A stretch of 64,000 nt of DNA from Microvelia longipes. Taxonomy: Eukaryota; Arthropoda; Insecta; Hemiptera; Veliidae. The notes below the pieces were generated by a model. The model worked only from the letters and a program-made list of their open reading frames with translations, was not told the origin of the DNA and did not search any database. The stretch's first letter is position 1, and every line of letters begins with the position of its first letter. Location of the stretch: assembly GCA_018340805.1 (NCBI GenBank), contig JACMZG010001908.1, positions 40,101,484 through 40,165,483 of the forward strand, given 5' to 3'. The position numbers and the translations under genes are program-made. This document shows positions 11,653-23,353 of the stretch, piece after piece.

Positions 11653-11880
11653 GCCTCTGTGGCCGTGATCGTAAAGGCGTTTGATTTCGACACCGGCGGT
11701 CCAGGGTTCGCAGCCCGGGCTATGCTCTAAGATTTTATGAATAGTATTTGTACTAAAAAGATTTCGCCAACTTTAATTAATTCTTAGAGTGTAGTAGATG
11801 CAACCCACCTGAGGTGGTTCCCGCAGGGTTAATACCCTGATGGGCCGAAAGGCCCTAAAACGGGCATTTTATTTATTTTT
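11653..11880 (+). mobile_element. tRNA-derived SINE, subfamily II, best 5' end
   Basis: The head resembles a Leu/Ser-type tRNA 5' half: GCCTCTGTGGCCGTGATCG with GTAAAGGCG (A-box region), then B box GGTTCGCAGCC at 11705-11715 and GGGCTATGCTC. The body holds CACCTGAGGTGG, and the 3' block GGGCCGAAAGGCCC with CTAAAACGGGCATTTT can form a small hairpin. CAGGGTTCGCAGCCCGGGC and the CTATGCT block distinguish subfamily II, shared with 26500-26712. Confidence 0.85.
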
Positions 11881-12721
11881 ATAGCAATATCTATTAGAAT
11901 ATTTAATCAAATAGACACAGCTTAACAACATAGTAAAAGTATAACTACGTCAAGATAAAATATGCTCAAAAAGCTATCCTCCCATAACATTCCAGTGTGT
12001 TTTGTTAATTCTTATTTTAGAATTCAGCGTTACACTAATCCTGTTTGTTTTAAATATCCATAGAAGCTTCTAACTTAATTTTAACAGTTATTCAGGAATA
12101 CACTCCGCATTTTAGAGTTGTTTTTGTAAAAACAACCACTCCTTTTGTTTCCTACTTCTAATTTAGGTCACTGTGCTCTTTTAATCATCAAAAACTGAAA
12201 CACTGACTTAATTTTATTTAAAATTAGAGCGAAATGTTATTTAAAATCAGGCTTATAAGTAACTTCTCAAATGCTGCAAAGGAAAGTTTGATTTAGTTAA
12301 CCTATTGTTTTTGTATTTTTTTTTAAATTAACCTAATAAAAGGAGAAATTGTAGAAAACAGTGGAATATAAAGGCGAGTACTGAAGTTTTGTTGGAGTCC
12401 CTCAGGGCGCCAAGTTTGGTTTCATCTTTCTCTTTGTATACCTTTAATTAAGAGAAAATAACCTTTTTGTTATTTATTCGATTTGTACTGCGATTGTTTT
12501 ATTAGAAGTTTATTTGATTGTATTCTCAGAGCGATAGCTATTTTGCTTCCCTTTTGTCAATGGAATGGAAAGTTTTATAGTGGCAAACTTTACTCAACAT
12601 AATTTTATCATCAGATTGCTACTTGAACTGTATCTTGATTTATCACTTATTTAATAGTTTGTTTTGTAGTTTATTCATGAAATTATAAAAACTAATTATA
12701 ATTATAAAGTATTTTATAATT
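11881..12721. other. No feature seen
   Basis: AT-rich spacer between two SINEs. I see no frame or repeat I can support. Confidence 0.4.
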
Positions 12722-12915
12722 AAACCACCTTAAGTGGTAGCGTGGATGTGAAGCGGTCACTTTGACCGTTAAACTTGAACTGGGCAACGGCACTTTGACC
12801 GTTATGCTTAAACTTTAATCTAAAGTTGGCGATAACTTATTTGAAAAAAAAATCTTATATAAACTGAGAGCCTAACCTGGGGTTCGAACCCCAGACCTCC
12901 GTGGTGTCAAATGTC
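12722..12915 (-). mobile_element. tRNA-derived SINE, subfamily I, 5'-truncated
   Basis: On the minus strand it has B box GGTTCGAACC (12881-12890), AGGCTCTCAGTTTATATAAG, an AATCTAAAG-like body and the ACCACTTAAGGTGGT 3' region. The TTTGACCGTTA.. segment is duplicated within the body (12757-12805). The tRNA-like 5' half beyond the B box is missing or unrecognisable. Confidence 0.78.
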
Positions 12916-14588
12916 AGTTCTTAGCAGAGTATTCACATTAAATATTCCGCCTGTTTAAGTAATATTGCCGAGTAAAATCTTACGAGGAAATACAGCTATG
13001 TTAAATATTTAATTAAATTTAAAGCATTTAACACTAAATAAATAATTGCAACAAAGTAAATTATCTATATTTGTGACAAGATTGTTTGACAAAATAAAAT
13101 GTAATACAAATTTAATTGCGACATTGATTTCAGTTTATGCTGTTCCACACTAAAATTGCCTAGTGGGACATTTCCTGTAGACGAGGAAATGGACGACAAA
13201 ACGAGTTTAAAATTACAATTTAATCAGTTTTAACTATTCTTTTAGAATTTTCAACTCTGTCCAACATTATTGCCTTATACATGTGATGTATACAACGCAA
13301 ATAAAAGGTCACAATAGTACAAAAAAGTTTGTTTTTTTAATAGACTTTTCTAGAGTAAAAATTGCGTAAAAATAGAGTTAATAATACGCCAGACGTTATA
13401 TAAACGTTTATAGTTTTATATAACAGTCTGCGAGATGGTAAGGTAAATTGAATTCGCAACAGTTTGTCACAATAAAAATGAAAACAATGTTTTTGCTGTG
13501 TATAAAATGCAATGGTAGTAGTTAGTGTCGTTTAGAGAAAATTACTCTGGTGGCAGAATATTATTATAGCCCTAAGAAAAAAATTGTGTTGCCGACTGCA
13601 TCTGACTTTTATTAGCTTTGGATTCACAAAAGACGGCAAAAGTAGTTTCAGAGGAAGAAAAGAAAATTCGAGTTGCTTATGAAAGAAAATATACAATCTT
13701 TTGTACCAGTATTGCCTTTAGGGGGTTAAGAAGTTTACTTCTGGACGTATAAGATCTCAAAGTTCTCTCGGACAGAAAATCTGATATCCCCCCCCCTAGG
13801 AAATAGTTGATGATCCATGAAGTCGCTTTCCTTCAGGAAAAGCTAAAGTTCGATCAAAATTCCGTAGAGAAATGTCCACATATATGGAAAAGGTTTTTCT
13901 TATACAGTCTATTCTTCTATGATAGCTTTTGTATTGAATGACTTCCTCAATAAAATACACTGTAGATAGTTACTAAGAATTGAAATTATGACTAAGACTA
14001 TAAAAGAAAAGTGCTAATTATAAAAGTGACTTATGGGAGCTATTTGAAAACATTTCTTTTTGTAAGCGCCATTATTGATTTGTGAATGACCTTAAATAAA
14101 AATATGCTGATGGTATACGGGTGGTACAAATATATTATTATTGAATAACCTAAAGACTCAAAATAGCATTAAGGTCAAATTTAAATTCAATTTCTATGAC
14201 ACTAGGAAAATGTGTGACAATTTTCCAGGATAAAATAAAATGTTTGAATTAAACTAAGTGATGTAAGGGCTGGAGGAAAAAGGTAAAGAATGAGGAATGT
14301 GTATGACATAAAGGTTGATTGGGTCTTTGAGTGTAACTTTGGAAGGGCCTAACTTTCTGTGCCCTAACTATGCCCTTTACAAGGCACCAGGTGTAACATA
14401 CACTACCTTTACCTCATCCTTTGCCTCATCAGTGCCTCTGTGTCCTTTAGTGCCCTTTCTGAATTGAATACACACTCCGAATATCCCTTCTCTTTCCTCA
14501 AAGGACTTTGTATAAAATTACTTTGAGAAATAAAACAAAAGTAACAATTTTCGACAAACGAAAATTACTCTTAGGATGTCTTTCTTAA
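12916..14588. other. No gene seen; GC-richer patch 14280-14480
   Basis: Mostly AT-rich. At 14330-14480 a T/C-rich patch repeats short CCTTT, GTGCC and CCTCATC words (for example TGCCCTTTACAAGGCACC, CTTTACCTCATCC, TTTGCCTCATC). It is imperfectly repetitive, has no open frame and has no partner in the window. Confidence 0.4.
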
Positions 14589-14612
14589 TACACACACACA
14601 CACACATATATA

Positions 14613-14709
<97 letters not shown>

Positions 14710-14716
14710 ATATATA
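14589..14716. repeat. Compound microsatellite (AC)n(AT)n
   Basis: (AC)n of about nine units runs into about 110 bp of (AT)n. Same order and strand as the locus at 932. Confidence 0.96.
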
Positions 14717-16611
14717 ATTTTAGTTTATTTATATAACGAATAGACTAGTTGTATATTTACCAATGAAGTTTACCCAATAATTTAAAACAATTTTTTTACC
14801 TAATAATTTTAAACGCAATAAAAAATAATAATGAATAGTAAATTAACTATTTGTTGAACGTATTATTGAAAATATTATAAAAAAGTTAAAAAAGAATAAA
14901 TAATTATAAAACAGAAATTGAAGTTAAAAAGAAGAAGAATTTAATAAAAGGTGTGGGATACAATTAGTATTTTTAATAAAGAATTATAAATTTTAATCCA
15001 CAGACAATAAATTAAAAGATTTTTAGTGGTAAACATAGTCTGTATAAATAGTGTTAAACCCTTTCATGAACAAATTAAAAATAATAAATAATATAGAAAA
15101 TTATTTTTGAGTGCATGGGAGTTTGAAGAAAGGTGTGGTTAGTGTTTTGATTTAATAGAGAATCAAAATAAATAAATAATATAAAAAAAGGTTCAAATAA
15201 AGTGTAATAAATACAACAACAATTAGTTTTATATGTGATGAAAGATAAAAAAAAAATAATTAAAAGTTAAAGTAATAAAGTAAAAAAAAAAGAATTCTTA
15301 TAAAAAATATCTATTCTTGATTAAAATTTTTAAGCTATTCTTTAGGTAAATAGAAATGGGAGGATATTTCAATGAAGTCAGTTATGTGCATCTTATAAAT
15401 AATAGATGGATTATAAAAGAACCAGAATTTTCGATTAAAGAAAGGGCCTAACTGACAAAAACTATTAATACTACCAATAAATAATTACTATAACTTTTTA
15501 AAAACTAAAAGTTTGAAAAATGTTCTTTGTCTAAATGAATTAATGTGGGAGATAAAATGTATTATAAATATAAATAGATTAGAATGAATATAAAGAAATG
15601 TTTGACGAAAAAAATATTTTGAGGTTCCTTTATTTAGGATTAAACGACATTTTATTAATGAGATTTTGATTAAGAATTGAAATAAGTAATTGGTTGAGCA
15701 TAGCTGCTCATTTAAAAGTTTTTAGGAATGCATTTAAAATTATAACAATAAGATAAAAAACAAGATAAGTCAAATATTAAATTTGAAAAATACAAAAATG
15801 AATTGAGGACAAAAAAGGTAAATTAAATTAATTAATAAAAGATAGAGCAAAATAAATAACAAATCATATTAGACACAAAAGTATTGTAGAAAAAGATATA
15901 AACTTTTTATTACAATAAATAAATAATTGAGATTGTTTTATTTTATTTTATAATATATATTATTTGATTACTTGCACAAAGTTTAATTTTATTTTTTTTA
16001 ATAGATAATAAGTTGGTTTTTAATTTACACCCTTCACTCGTCTTTTATTTTTTATTATAAATTAATAAACAAAATATTAAAAATTGTACGTGGGAGGTAT
16101 AATTAAAATAATGTTGATAGAAAGTAAAATTAAAAATCAAAATGATAGTAGGCGTTAAAACTTTTTGATTTAATGCTCAGATTAAAGGAAATCTTAAGAA
16201 AAAATCTTATGAAATAACCAAGTCAAAAGATAATAATCAATGTTTAAAGAAATGTTTAAAAATTTTAGACGTTTGATTTGAATTATAATGCTTTCCTCTC
16301 GATAATAAAAGAGAAAAACATACAAAATAATAGGTGACAGGAAGCTCGCTAATGGGCCGCATGGGCCGTTTATTTTTGTCTTTTTGATAAATGAAGTAAG
16401 GAAACTTTTTTTATACTGGACAGTTTGCTAATGTCTATCCCGAGTTTGGTTAGTTTACATTTAGATTAAAATGGTTAACTAATGAGCAACTACTATTAAA
16501 AGAATACATAAAATGGAGTAATTGTATGACACAATGATTTGGATTAATATATGACATTGGTTCCAGTAGAATGTTATGGAAATAACATCTTATTTCTATA
16601 AAATAAAAAAT
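14717..16611. other. Extremely AT-rich stretch, no gene
   Basis: Nearly 1.9 kb dominated by A/T runs, with stops in every frame. No dispersed repeat or RNA gene is recognised. Confidence 0.5.
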
Positions 16612-16650
16612 TCGATTGCGGGGTACATCGGAACTTTTCCTCGCCTAGTT
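16612..16650 (+). repeat. GGTACC-family start fragment
   Basis: ATTCGATTGCGGGGTACATC followed by GGAACTTTTCCTCGCC matches the start block of the family at 3742 and, on the minus strand, at 46.9, 50.7 and 55.1 kb. The rest of the family is absent: the CRE-like array follows directly. Confidence 0.6.
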
Positions 16651-16659
16651 GGACATTAA

Positions 16660-16940
16660 TGACGTAATGACGTCATATAATGACAATAATAACGTCATAT
16701 AATGACATTAATGACGTCATATAATGACATTATTGACGGTATATAATGACATTAACGACGTCATATAATAACATTAATGACGTTATATAATAACATTATA
16801 GACGTCATATAATGACATTATTGACGCTATATAATGACATTAACGACGTCATATAATAACATTAATGACGTTATATAATGACAATAATGACGTCATATGA
16901 TGACATTATAGACGTCATAAATGACATTATTGACCACAGA
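16660..16940. repeat. 22-bp minisatellite of CRE-like sites with an 88-bp higher order
   Basis: About 12-13 units of GACGTCATATAATGACATTA plus AT. Many units keep TGACGTCA or ACGTCA, the palindromic core bound by CREB/ATF-type bZIP proteins in animals. Variant units (TTGACGGTA, AACGACG, ATAGACG) recur in order: CATTATTGACG at 16728 reappears at 16816, giving an 88-bp period of four units. The binding function is inference from the motif only. Confidence 0.93.
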
Positions 16941-17357
16941 CAATTTATTTATTTTATTATATTTATTTATAAATTTTAATTATTTATTTATTTTAATTTG
17001 GATTCACAACTAGCTCTAAAAGTTGATTTTGTACTAAGTTTCAACTCTCTAGCATAATCACAAAGAGAACTATAATGATATCAGGCACTCACAATGCGTG
17101 GTCATAGTGGATGATAGAAAGATTCTCTAATTTATACTATATGCACTCATAGAGATATTATTACTAGATATAGTCATTATTACCAATAGGGGCCTATTGG
17201 TTGAATTTTGAAACACTGACAAATAACCTGACCACCTTCGCTTATAATGTAATCAAATGATGAGTACAAAATTACAATTACTTATATAGAAGTACGTTAC
17301 AATACAAATCAAAACACAAACAAGGTATAAGAAGCCGAACAATAGAATTTATTGCCT
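16941..17357. other. No feature seen
   Basis: AT-rich spacer with no recognised element. Confidence 0.4.
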
Positions 17358-17430
17358 TAACTCACTCTTGAAGGAGGTTTCAATGAGGTTACACAGAGCC
17401 CTGAGAGCCCCCAATACGATGTTCAGGCCT
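17358..17430 (+). repeat. Dispersed repeat pair, copy 1
   Basis: ACTCACTCTTGAAGGAGG with TTTCAATGAGGTTA, AGCCC and CTGAGAGCCCC matches the minus strand of 54931-55005. It is one of the few GC-richer dispersed repeats here. The class is unknown. Confidence 0.65.
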
Positions 17431-19046
17431 TTCAATGTATTGAGATAGGCTATGCCCTCTAGTAAATATATCTATGATATGCACTATATTGTCTTTGATT
17501 TCAGAAATATCAATTGTTTTAAGTTGCTATATTTATTGTATTCGTTTACCGTTTCGTATAAATCTTTTTTAATAACAATTGACAGAATAAATCAAAAATT
17601 TAACTAAACATCGCATCGCTTAGCGACAAAAATTACCATATGAAGATAATTAATGAAATTGGTAACATTTATTAAAGTGATATTAATTAGTATATATTGC
17701 TATAATATCTATTTTCTAATTAAGAGGCGCAGAGGAAGAAAGAAAGCAATATTTTCACATGAAGTTATAGAATTAGGTAGAGGGTCCTTTAGTGGGCTCT
17801 TCTAGTTTAGGGGGACACTTTTCGGGCTGGGGTCGAGTCGGTCACTGACTCTACCAACCAGTTCATCTCACAGTTCAACGAGTATCAGGATTCTAAAGCA
17901 TTGTAGGAGCTCTCAGCTAGAACTCATCATTAGGCCTACTACACCAATATGCATGTCAAAAATTTGCTCAGAACGGTTAAAACAATGTAGCATAAGTATT
18001 ATTAGATAAAATTAACAAAAATGTTATTTCTATAATTATCTAATCATTTTAATAATTGATTTTAATTGAAATACTCTATTTTTACATAAAAAACAAAGAC
18101 AGTGTTAAAAAAATAAAACTAAATAAAGTTGTTTTATAAGAAAAAGCTTGTTTTGTAAAACAAAGACTTATACGTTTGCACCCTTGGGCGCAGACATCTT
18201 ATACCATAGACAAATTTAAGTCAAATAGGCCAGTATAAGTGAACTTATACTGTAACCGGAATCTTATAGATTATCACTGAAATCTTCCCAGGCTAATTCG
18301 AATTTTTAAATTAGAGCAATGACATTTTACGTTTGACTTCGTAACTTTATTACGGACTAACTTTTCTAGGCGATGAACAGAAGCCAAAATTGTCATTGGG
18401 CTTCGACTGCGAAAATTATTACGAATATGCGAACTACTCAAAATTAGTTATAGTAAATCTAGAAAAGCCTTCCCTTTCAAGAAAGAAGACAGAGTTAATA
18501 TACTAATTGTAAAGTAAATCATATAGAAAAGTTTGTATTTTTTTTCAATAAAAGGACAATAATTACCTATGAGGAAGGAGAAGCTCACAAAATACGCAGT
18601 GTATAAGTTTATCTCTGTACTGTAACAAAAAAAAGTTCTTTAAAACATAACTTATAAATAAATATTAATAATATTTAAAAGTTTTTTTTAAAAAAAACTA
18701 ACTTACAGAGGAAGCATAAAATGGTCAAATAAATAAAAAAAATTTTTTTTTTACAGAATACAGAGAGTACCAAGGATTATCTAGAGGATAAGTTTTAATT
18801 AAACTTAAAAACATACAATGTTTTTTAATTGATAGAAAATATTTAACTACAGCTAAATATTTTGTCATTGTCATATTAACTTCAAGCAAAAGAAATCAAA
18901 AGTTTAATCTAAAAATACACTTGCGTGAACTCATGGTTAACAGCGTTGGCTTGATACAATACTTTTACATATTATGTTGGATATTCAAGAATAATAGCTT
19001 AACAGCCTGTCGTTGGAATAGGGAGGCAGTTGGAATAGTTTTAACT
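17431..19046. other. No gene seen
   Basis: AT-rich apart from a modestly GC-richer patch at 17760-17950 (GGGCTGGGGTCGAGTCGG). No frame or partner repeat is found. Confidence 0.4.
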
Positions 19047-19140
19047 AAACGCACACCTTTTGAATGAGATTGAGCATAAGTGGAGTTATTCATGCTAGGA
19101 AACGAAGAAAATAGTCTCTCCACAAAAACAATACTTTATA

Positions 19141-19184
19141 GGCAAAGCGCTTTCAACCTAACATGAGGTCATCATCAGTGCCAT
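19141..19184 (-). ncRNA. Hammerhead-ribozyme-like motif, left arm
   Basis: On the minus strand: stem I GGCA, CUGAUGA, extra U, stem II GACCU/AGGUU, GAA, fully self-complementary AGCGCU, U, then UGCC closing stem I. All core bases of the canonical motif are present apart from the extra U before stem II. Confidence 0.68.
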
Positions 19185-19341
19185 GAAGATAAAGATGAAA
19201 GTTATAAATACATAAAACTATTTTCTTTTCCGAGATGGTAACAGCTCGGTGAGTAAGACTGTCTTACTCGACTCACGGAGCTGTAACCATCTCGGAAAAG
19301 AAAATAGTTTTATGTATTTATAACTTTCACCTTTATCTTTA

Positions 19342-19385
19342 TGGCACTGATGATGACCTCATGTTAGGTTGAAAGCGTTTTGCCA
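19342..19385 (+). ncRNA. Hammerhead-ribozyme-like motif, right arm
   Basis: Stem I UGGCA/UGCCA (five perfect pairs), CUGAUGA, extra U, stem II GACCU/AGGUU with a six-base loop, GAA, then AGCGUU, with one change from the left arm's AGCGCU palindrome, and U at the cleavage position. Confidence 0.68.
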
Positions 19386-19442
19386 ATAAACTATTGTTTT
19401 TGTGGAGAGACTCTTTTCTTCGTTTCCTAGCAAACACACACC

Positions 19443-19762
19443 GGCACTAACCGTATGTGTTTCTTAACGTACCTTAAAAGAAGACACTGAATATAAGTTT
19501 AAGTTTAGTGTTTATGATAGCGAATCTTTAATACATTAATCATTTTTCAAAATATATAATAGTTTTACTGGTAATAAACCCTGTGTTAAAAAACAAACAA
19601 AATAAAGATATTTACTACAGCTTTTTGAATTTATTTTTTCATTTTAATTTTAAGGGGGTTTAAGGTGTACTCCCACAACTCATTGGGTTTTGTTTTCAAA
19701 TTCTGAAGTTCTACATTTGCCTTTTTATTATATACCTAACATATTTAGATTTATATTTAATA
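19443..19762. other. No feature seen
   Basis: AT-rich spacer leading into the G-rich tract. Confidence 0.4.
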
Positions 19763-19975
19763 GAGAGGGTATTAGATGGGGAGGGTAAGTAAATAATAGG
19801 TGGGGGGTGAAAGGGGGACCAGGAATATAGGATATGGAGTAGGTACTCTTCTTGTACGTAGAAATGAATGGGAAAAGTAAGTAAGGAATCGAGGGGGGAA
19901 TGTACTCCATTTGAAAAGCAGGAGGGGGAGGGGGGAAGTCTGGAGTCAGAAAGGATTGGAGGGGATATGAAGCAT
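19763..19975 (+). repeat. G-rich purine tract
   Basis: About 210 bp with repeated runs such as GGGGAGGG, GGTGGGGGG, GGGGG, GAGGGGGG and GGAGGGGGAGGGGGG, unlike the surrounding AT-rich DNA. The strand bias is strong. Several closely spaced G runs could form quadruplex or purine-motif triplex structures. A minus-strand proline-rich frame at 19728-19910 is a by-product. Confidence 0.75.
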
Positions 19976-20523
19976 TGTGTGGTATAGACTAAGTTATGTA
20001 ACGGACCGCACGGCGCTACTGTTCCAGTATTAATATATCAAGGTTTTTGATACACTTTCCATACTATGGGGTAGAGAATATTGCTCTTAGAACGTTATTA
20101 ACATTCCAGCGAACTTTTAAACCGAAAAATATCTCACTAAGGTAAGATATTGGCTTTTAGAACGCCAAGCGAGAAAAGCTACCGGAATATGTAATTAAAT
20201 CCGGTATGCTGAGTATCCTAGGGGGGATTTCTCGAGGCATTTTCCCCTTAAAAAGAACCTACAAGGTAAAGACTCACTCAAACCTTTACCTTTAATGTCA
20301 TTCACTTAAAAATATTATCACTTAGAGGTTTGTCGTTAACAAATTCATATTTTTTAAGATGATTTACTTTTATTACAACGCATACTAGGTTGAATTAAGA
20401 GTCTTGTTTCATAAACTAGAATTACTCCTGACAACCATATAATATAGACAAATATCATTTGTGAAATTTATATTTTAAGGTTAAATTCAAAATCCCATAG
20501 ATTATATCTTATTTGATCCAGAC
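19976..20523. other. No feature seen
   Basis: Moderately AT-rich. Words around TTAGAACG (20097 and 20157) and AAATATCTCACTAAGGTAAG give slight internal repetition, but nothing classifiable. Confidence 0.4.
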
Positions 20524-20760
20524 AATAATAATAATAATAACACTAATGCCTGTTTAGAGCCTTGCGGCTAATCGGGGTAACCTCAGCAGAAACCACCTGA
20601 GGTGGCAGTGGTAACCGTTACGCTCCAAGTGTATTATAAAGTTGGTGACAATTTATTTGAGCAATAATCTTTTATAAACTGAGAGCGTAACCTAGGATGT
20701 GAACCCCAGTCCTCTGTATACTGACTATACAGACCTCTAATACTGACTCTTTAACGACTT
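20524..20760 (-). mobile_element. tRNA-derived SINE, subfamily I, with (AAT)n tail
   Basis: On the minus strand: worn tRNA 5' end (GTCGTTAAAGAG), B box GGTTCACATCC (20695-20705), AGGTTACGCTCTCAGTTTAT, body AGCGTAACGGTT and CACCTCAGGTGG, 3' block GAGCCGCAAGGCTCTAAAC, then a (TTA)n tail at the element's 3' end (20524-20540). The tail supports RNA-mediated insertion. Confidence 0.82.
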
Positions 20761-21728
20761 ATGATCCTGGTAAGAAAGATTATCATGTTAGGGAGACTTT
20801 GATTTCATAACCCCTAAAGAGCGTCATAGTAAAATTGCAATACCTACAAAAAATTTAGTAATTAAACGTAAATAATTGTTAAAACAATAAAAAAATGTAA
20901 ATGTTAAAAAATACATCAAAATTACACTTGATCTAAACCTCCCGCGATCCATAAATCTAACCTTTCCAGAAAATCAATAAAATGTTATTTAAAAAATGAA
21001 TAAAAATAAATTATTACAAATCAGATAAATTTACTAAAAACAGCCAATCAAAGAAAACCCCTCCTCATTGACACCGACATTTTAAGCGCAGTTAGTAGTG
21101 ATTTCCAAATATATATAAACCATCTAGCATTACTAAGTATACATTATGACTGATTCATACAAAACAAAATAAACAATTAATAACCCACGGCGTATAAATT
21201 AATTATTAAACTGTCGAGAAAATTAATAATACAGCAAATTTCAACAGAAGTGTGCTGAGATAATCGTATACTAAATTATTATCTCAAGCCGTGTGTGGTA
21301 AATGTATAAATTAAATCTAACCATATCTATCATCATAAAAAATTAAAAATTGACGCCTTTCACTTCTTTGAATTAAAAATTGTATGATTCAAACATGTTT
21401 CCAGATAAATTATAACTTCAGAAAAAAATTAAAAACTTATAATTACAATTACTTTATAAAATTTATCGATGATCTCATTCTTTGTATGTGAGAATAGGAT
21501 TAGTCATATAAGAGCTTTATTTCAGAATATTAATGAAAGTTGGTTAAATTTTAATTTATACCCATAAAAATCAGTCTAATTTAAAGTCTATAAGCTTAAT
21601 TCGTGAGTTCATAACATTTGACAGCCAGAGATTTAAACTTGAAGACTTATAAAAAACTATTCATAACTCATCTTCTCTTTTAACTCTTCATGTATTTTAT
21701 CTTGTTCATTTATTTTGTTTGTTATGTA
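20761..21728. other. No feature seen before the ribozyme-like end
   Basis: AT-rich. The last 70 bases (from about 21660) may be body sequence of the element whose end follows, but I have no second copy to prove it. Confidence 0.4.
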
Positions 21729-21767
21729 GGCACTGATGATGACTAACGGTTGAAAGTCGGCTTTGTT
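21729..21767 (+). ncRNA. Hammerhead-ribozyme-like motif
   Basis: Stem I GGCA/UGUU (two wobble pairs), CUGAUGA, extra U, stem II GACU/GGUU closed by AAC, GAA, then AGUCGGCU, which is self-complementary if one U-G type pair is allowed, and U at the cleavage position. Confidence 0.55.
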
Positions 21768-21800
21768 ATTAGTAATTATAATGAGTGGAGAGACGAAAAC
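21729..21800 (+). mobile_element. Solo element end with hammerhead-like motif
   Basis: The ribozyme-like motif at 21729-21767 is followed by TTATTAGTAATTATAATGAG and TGGAGAGAC. The same spacer and GTGGAGAGAC-like block follow the motifs at 19.4, 24.8 and (minus) 59.7 kb. I see no inverted partner, so this is a single end, probably a truncated insertion. Confidence 0.65.
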
Positions 21801-23094
21801 TTGTTTAGTTTTATTTCTTCTTACTTATAAAAAACTTATAATGGCAGTTAGAAGGCGATAAGTAAGTAGTAAGATTAGTTACAATCTCAAATTGAAATTG
21901 GCAGAGAGGTAATCATTATCTCTTGGCGGTCATTAAGACGAGAGAGGAAAACCTTCATGAAGTTTTACTACGCAGAATGCTTATCCTTCTCGTAAAAAGT
22001 AACATGTCCCAGGCTGGGATTGAACACATGATTAAACTGAAATAGGTTACACAAAGTCTGTCTTATGTTTGCTTTTTGGTATAAAATTGACATCATTTTA
22101 AAAGTAACAACAAGTCACTTATATTTTTTAACAAACTGATACATTATTGTTTTTCAAATAATGATTTTTCCTAAAGCTTACTTTCAAGTTAAAAATTTAA
22201 ATGGGTTCCGTTTTGTAGTTTTTAGATTCAAAAAAATATTTTTCCTCAAAATCATTTAGTTTTAAAGTAAAATTAAAAACAAAAATTGCATATGGCTTCA
22301 TGGCAAATACCTTTTTTAGTTTTAAGAATGGGAGCTAACGTATGACTCAACATATGAAATCATCAATAATATTTTCTAGAACCCATTATTGAGATCAAAT
22401 TCTTTGATATTGCTTTCTTAAAATAAGTAATGGTTTTTGAGCCAGCTCATTACCGCATCCTTCATTTGGAAAAGTTTTTAAGATCATCTGAATCCTCATT
22501 ATAATTACAAATGGAGTTAAAACCATTATTTTAGATATTGCCTCTTAAGATAGTAATCAAGAAAACATTAAAATCTACGTCTTATGTTTCCTGCATTATT
22601 TTCCCGCGTTTATTATCCCATTTTCTCCCTTTTCTTGTTCCCTTTGTGCTGTTAAAGGGGTTTTCGCAAGCAATTTGATGACAGAACTTATCTAAGAAAT
22701 AATAGTTAACTGTTGTTTCACAAGGACTTGTAGAAACAACCATTTTCTATCTTAAAAAGAACAAATAGCTAAACAGGCTGTCAAACTTTTTCTTTTTTTA
22801 AGCAAAAAGTGGACTTTCTTTTCCTCATATTTTCATAAGAAAATTATGCTTAATTTAAAGAGGGTGTCTAACTATCGTTTATGTTTTAAAAACAGGTTGT
22901 GAAAAAAGGATTCAAATATACCAAAAGGATTTTATAATACGTCTTTTGAAGTTAAACACCTCTCGGAAAACGAAAAAAGCAATGTTTTTTTGGCTCAAAA
23001 ACCCTATGTTATCAATATGTATTCACTTTTAATTAAAATTTGAATTTAAGTAATATATCATGACTGTATGCATGTATACGAGGCACTTCATGCA
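21801..23094. other. No gene seen
   Basis: AT-rich. CCCAGGCTGGGATTGAAC at 22010-22027 vaguely resembles a minus-strand B-box region but lacks the SINE flanks, so it is not called. Confidence 0.4.
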
Positions 23095-23180
23095 ACTATT
23101 ACTTTTGCTTTATTTTATTATTTATTTATTTTATTACTATATTATTTATTTATTTATTTTATTATTTATTAATTTATTAA
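23095..23180. repeat. (TTTA)n-like low-complexity tract
   Basis: An imperfect ATTT/TTTA repeat with TTATTATTTATTTATT blocks. Confidence 0.8.
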
Positions 23181-23220
23181 TATTTATAATTTATCTTTTC
23201 AGATAAATTTAAATTCATTA

Positions 23221-23353
23221 GTTTTTATTTTCAATTATTACTTTTATAGTTTTCTCTATCTGCATTAGGACTATCCTCTATCTCTCCCATCTCTCTATCT
23301 ATCATTACTTTTTATTTTCAATTATTACTTTTATAGTTTTCTCTTATCTGCAA
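23221..23353 (+). repeat. Local tandem duplication, 87 bp apart
   Basis: TTTTTATTTTCAATTATTAC and TTTTATAGTTTTCTC occur at 23221 and again at 23308, separated by a TCTATCTCTC-rich spacer. It is a short two-copy tandem repeat. Confidence 0.75.

Larger units (their letters stand above)
19047..19442. mobile_element. Foldback element with two hammerhead-like ends
   Basis: The left arm from 19094 and the right arm to 19431 are near-perfect inverted copies of about 165 bp around a centre near 19262 (GAGTAAGACTGTCTTACTCG). The outer part of each arm carries a GTGGAGAGACT block, then about 30 AT-rich bases, then an outward-facing hammerhead-like motif. AAACGCACACC (19047-19057) and AAACACACACC (19432-19442) are candidate target-site duplications differing by one base. 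The right one abuts the arm; the left one is separated from it by a 36-base tail. Fits a non-autonomous Penelope-like insertion. Confidence 0.8.

Noticed and set aside
16660..16940. CRISPR array
   Set aside because: Units are contiguous 22-bp tandem repeats with no unique spacers, and the DNA is eukaryotic in character.
22008..22040. SINE or tRNA B-box fragment (GTTCAATCCCAGCC on minus)
   Set aside because: Isolated match without the family's flanking blocks.
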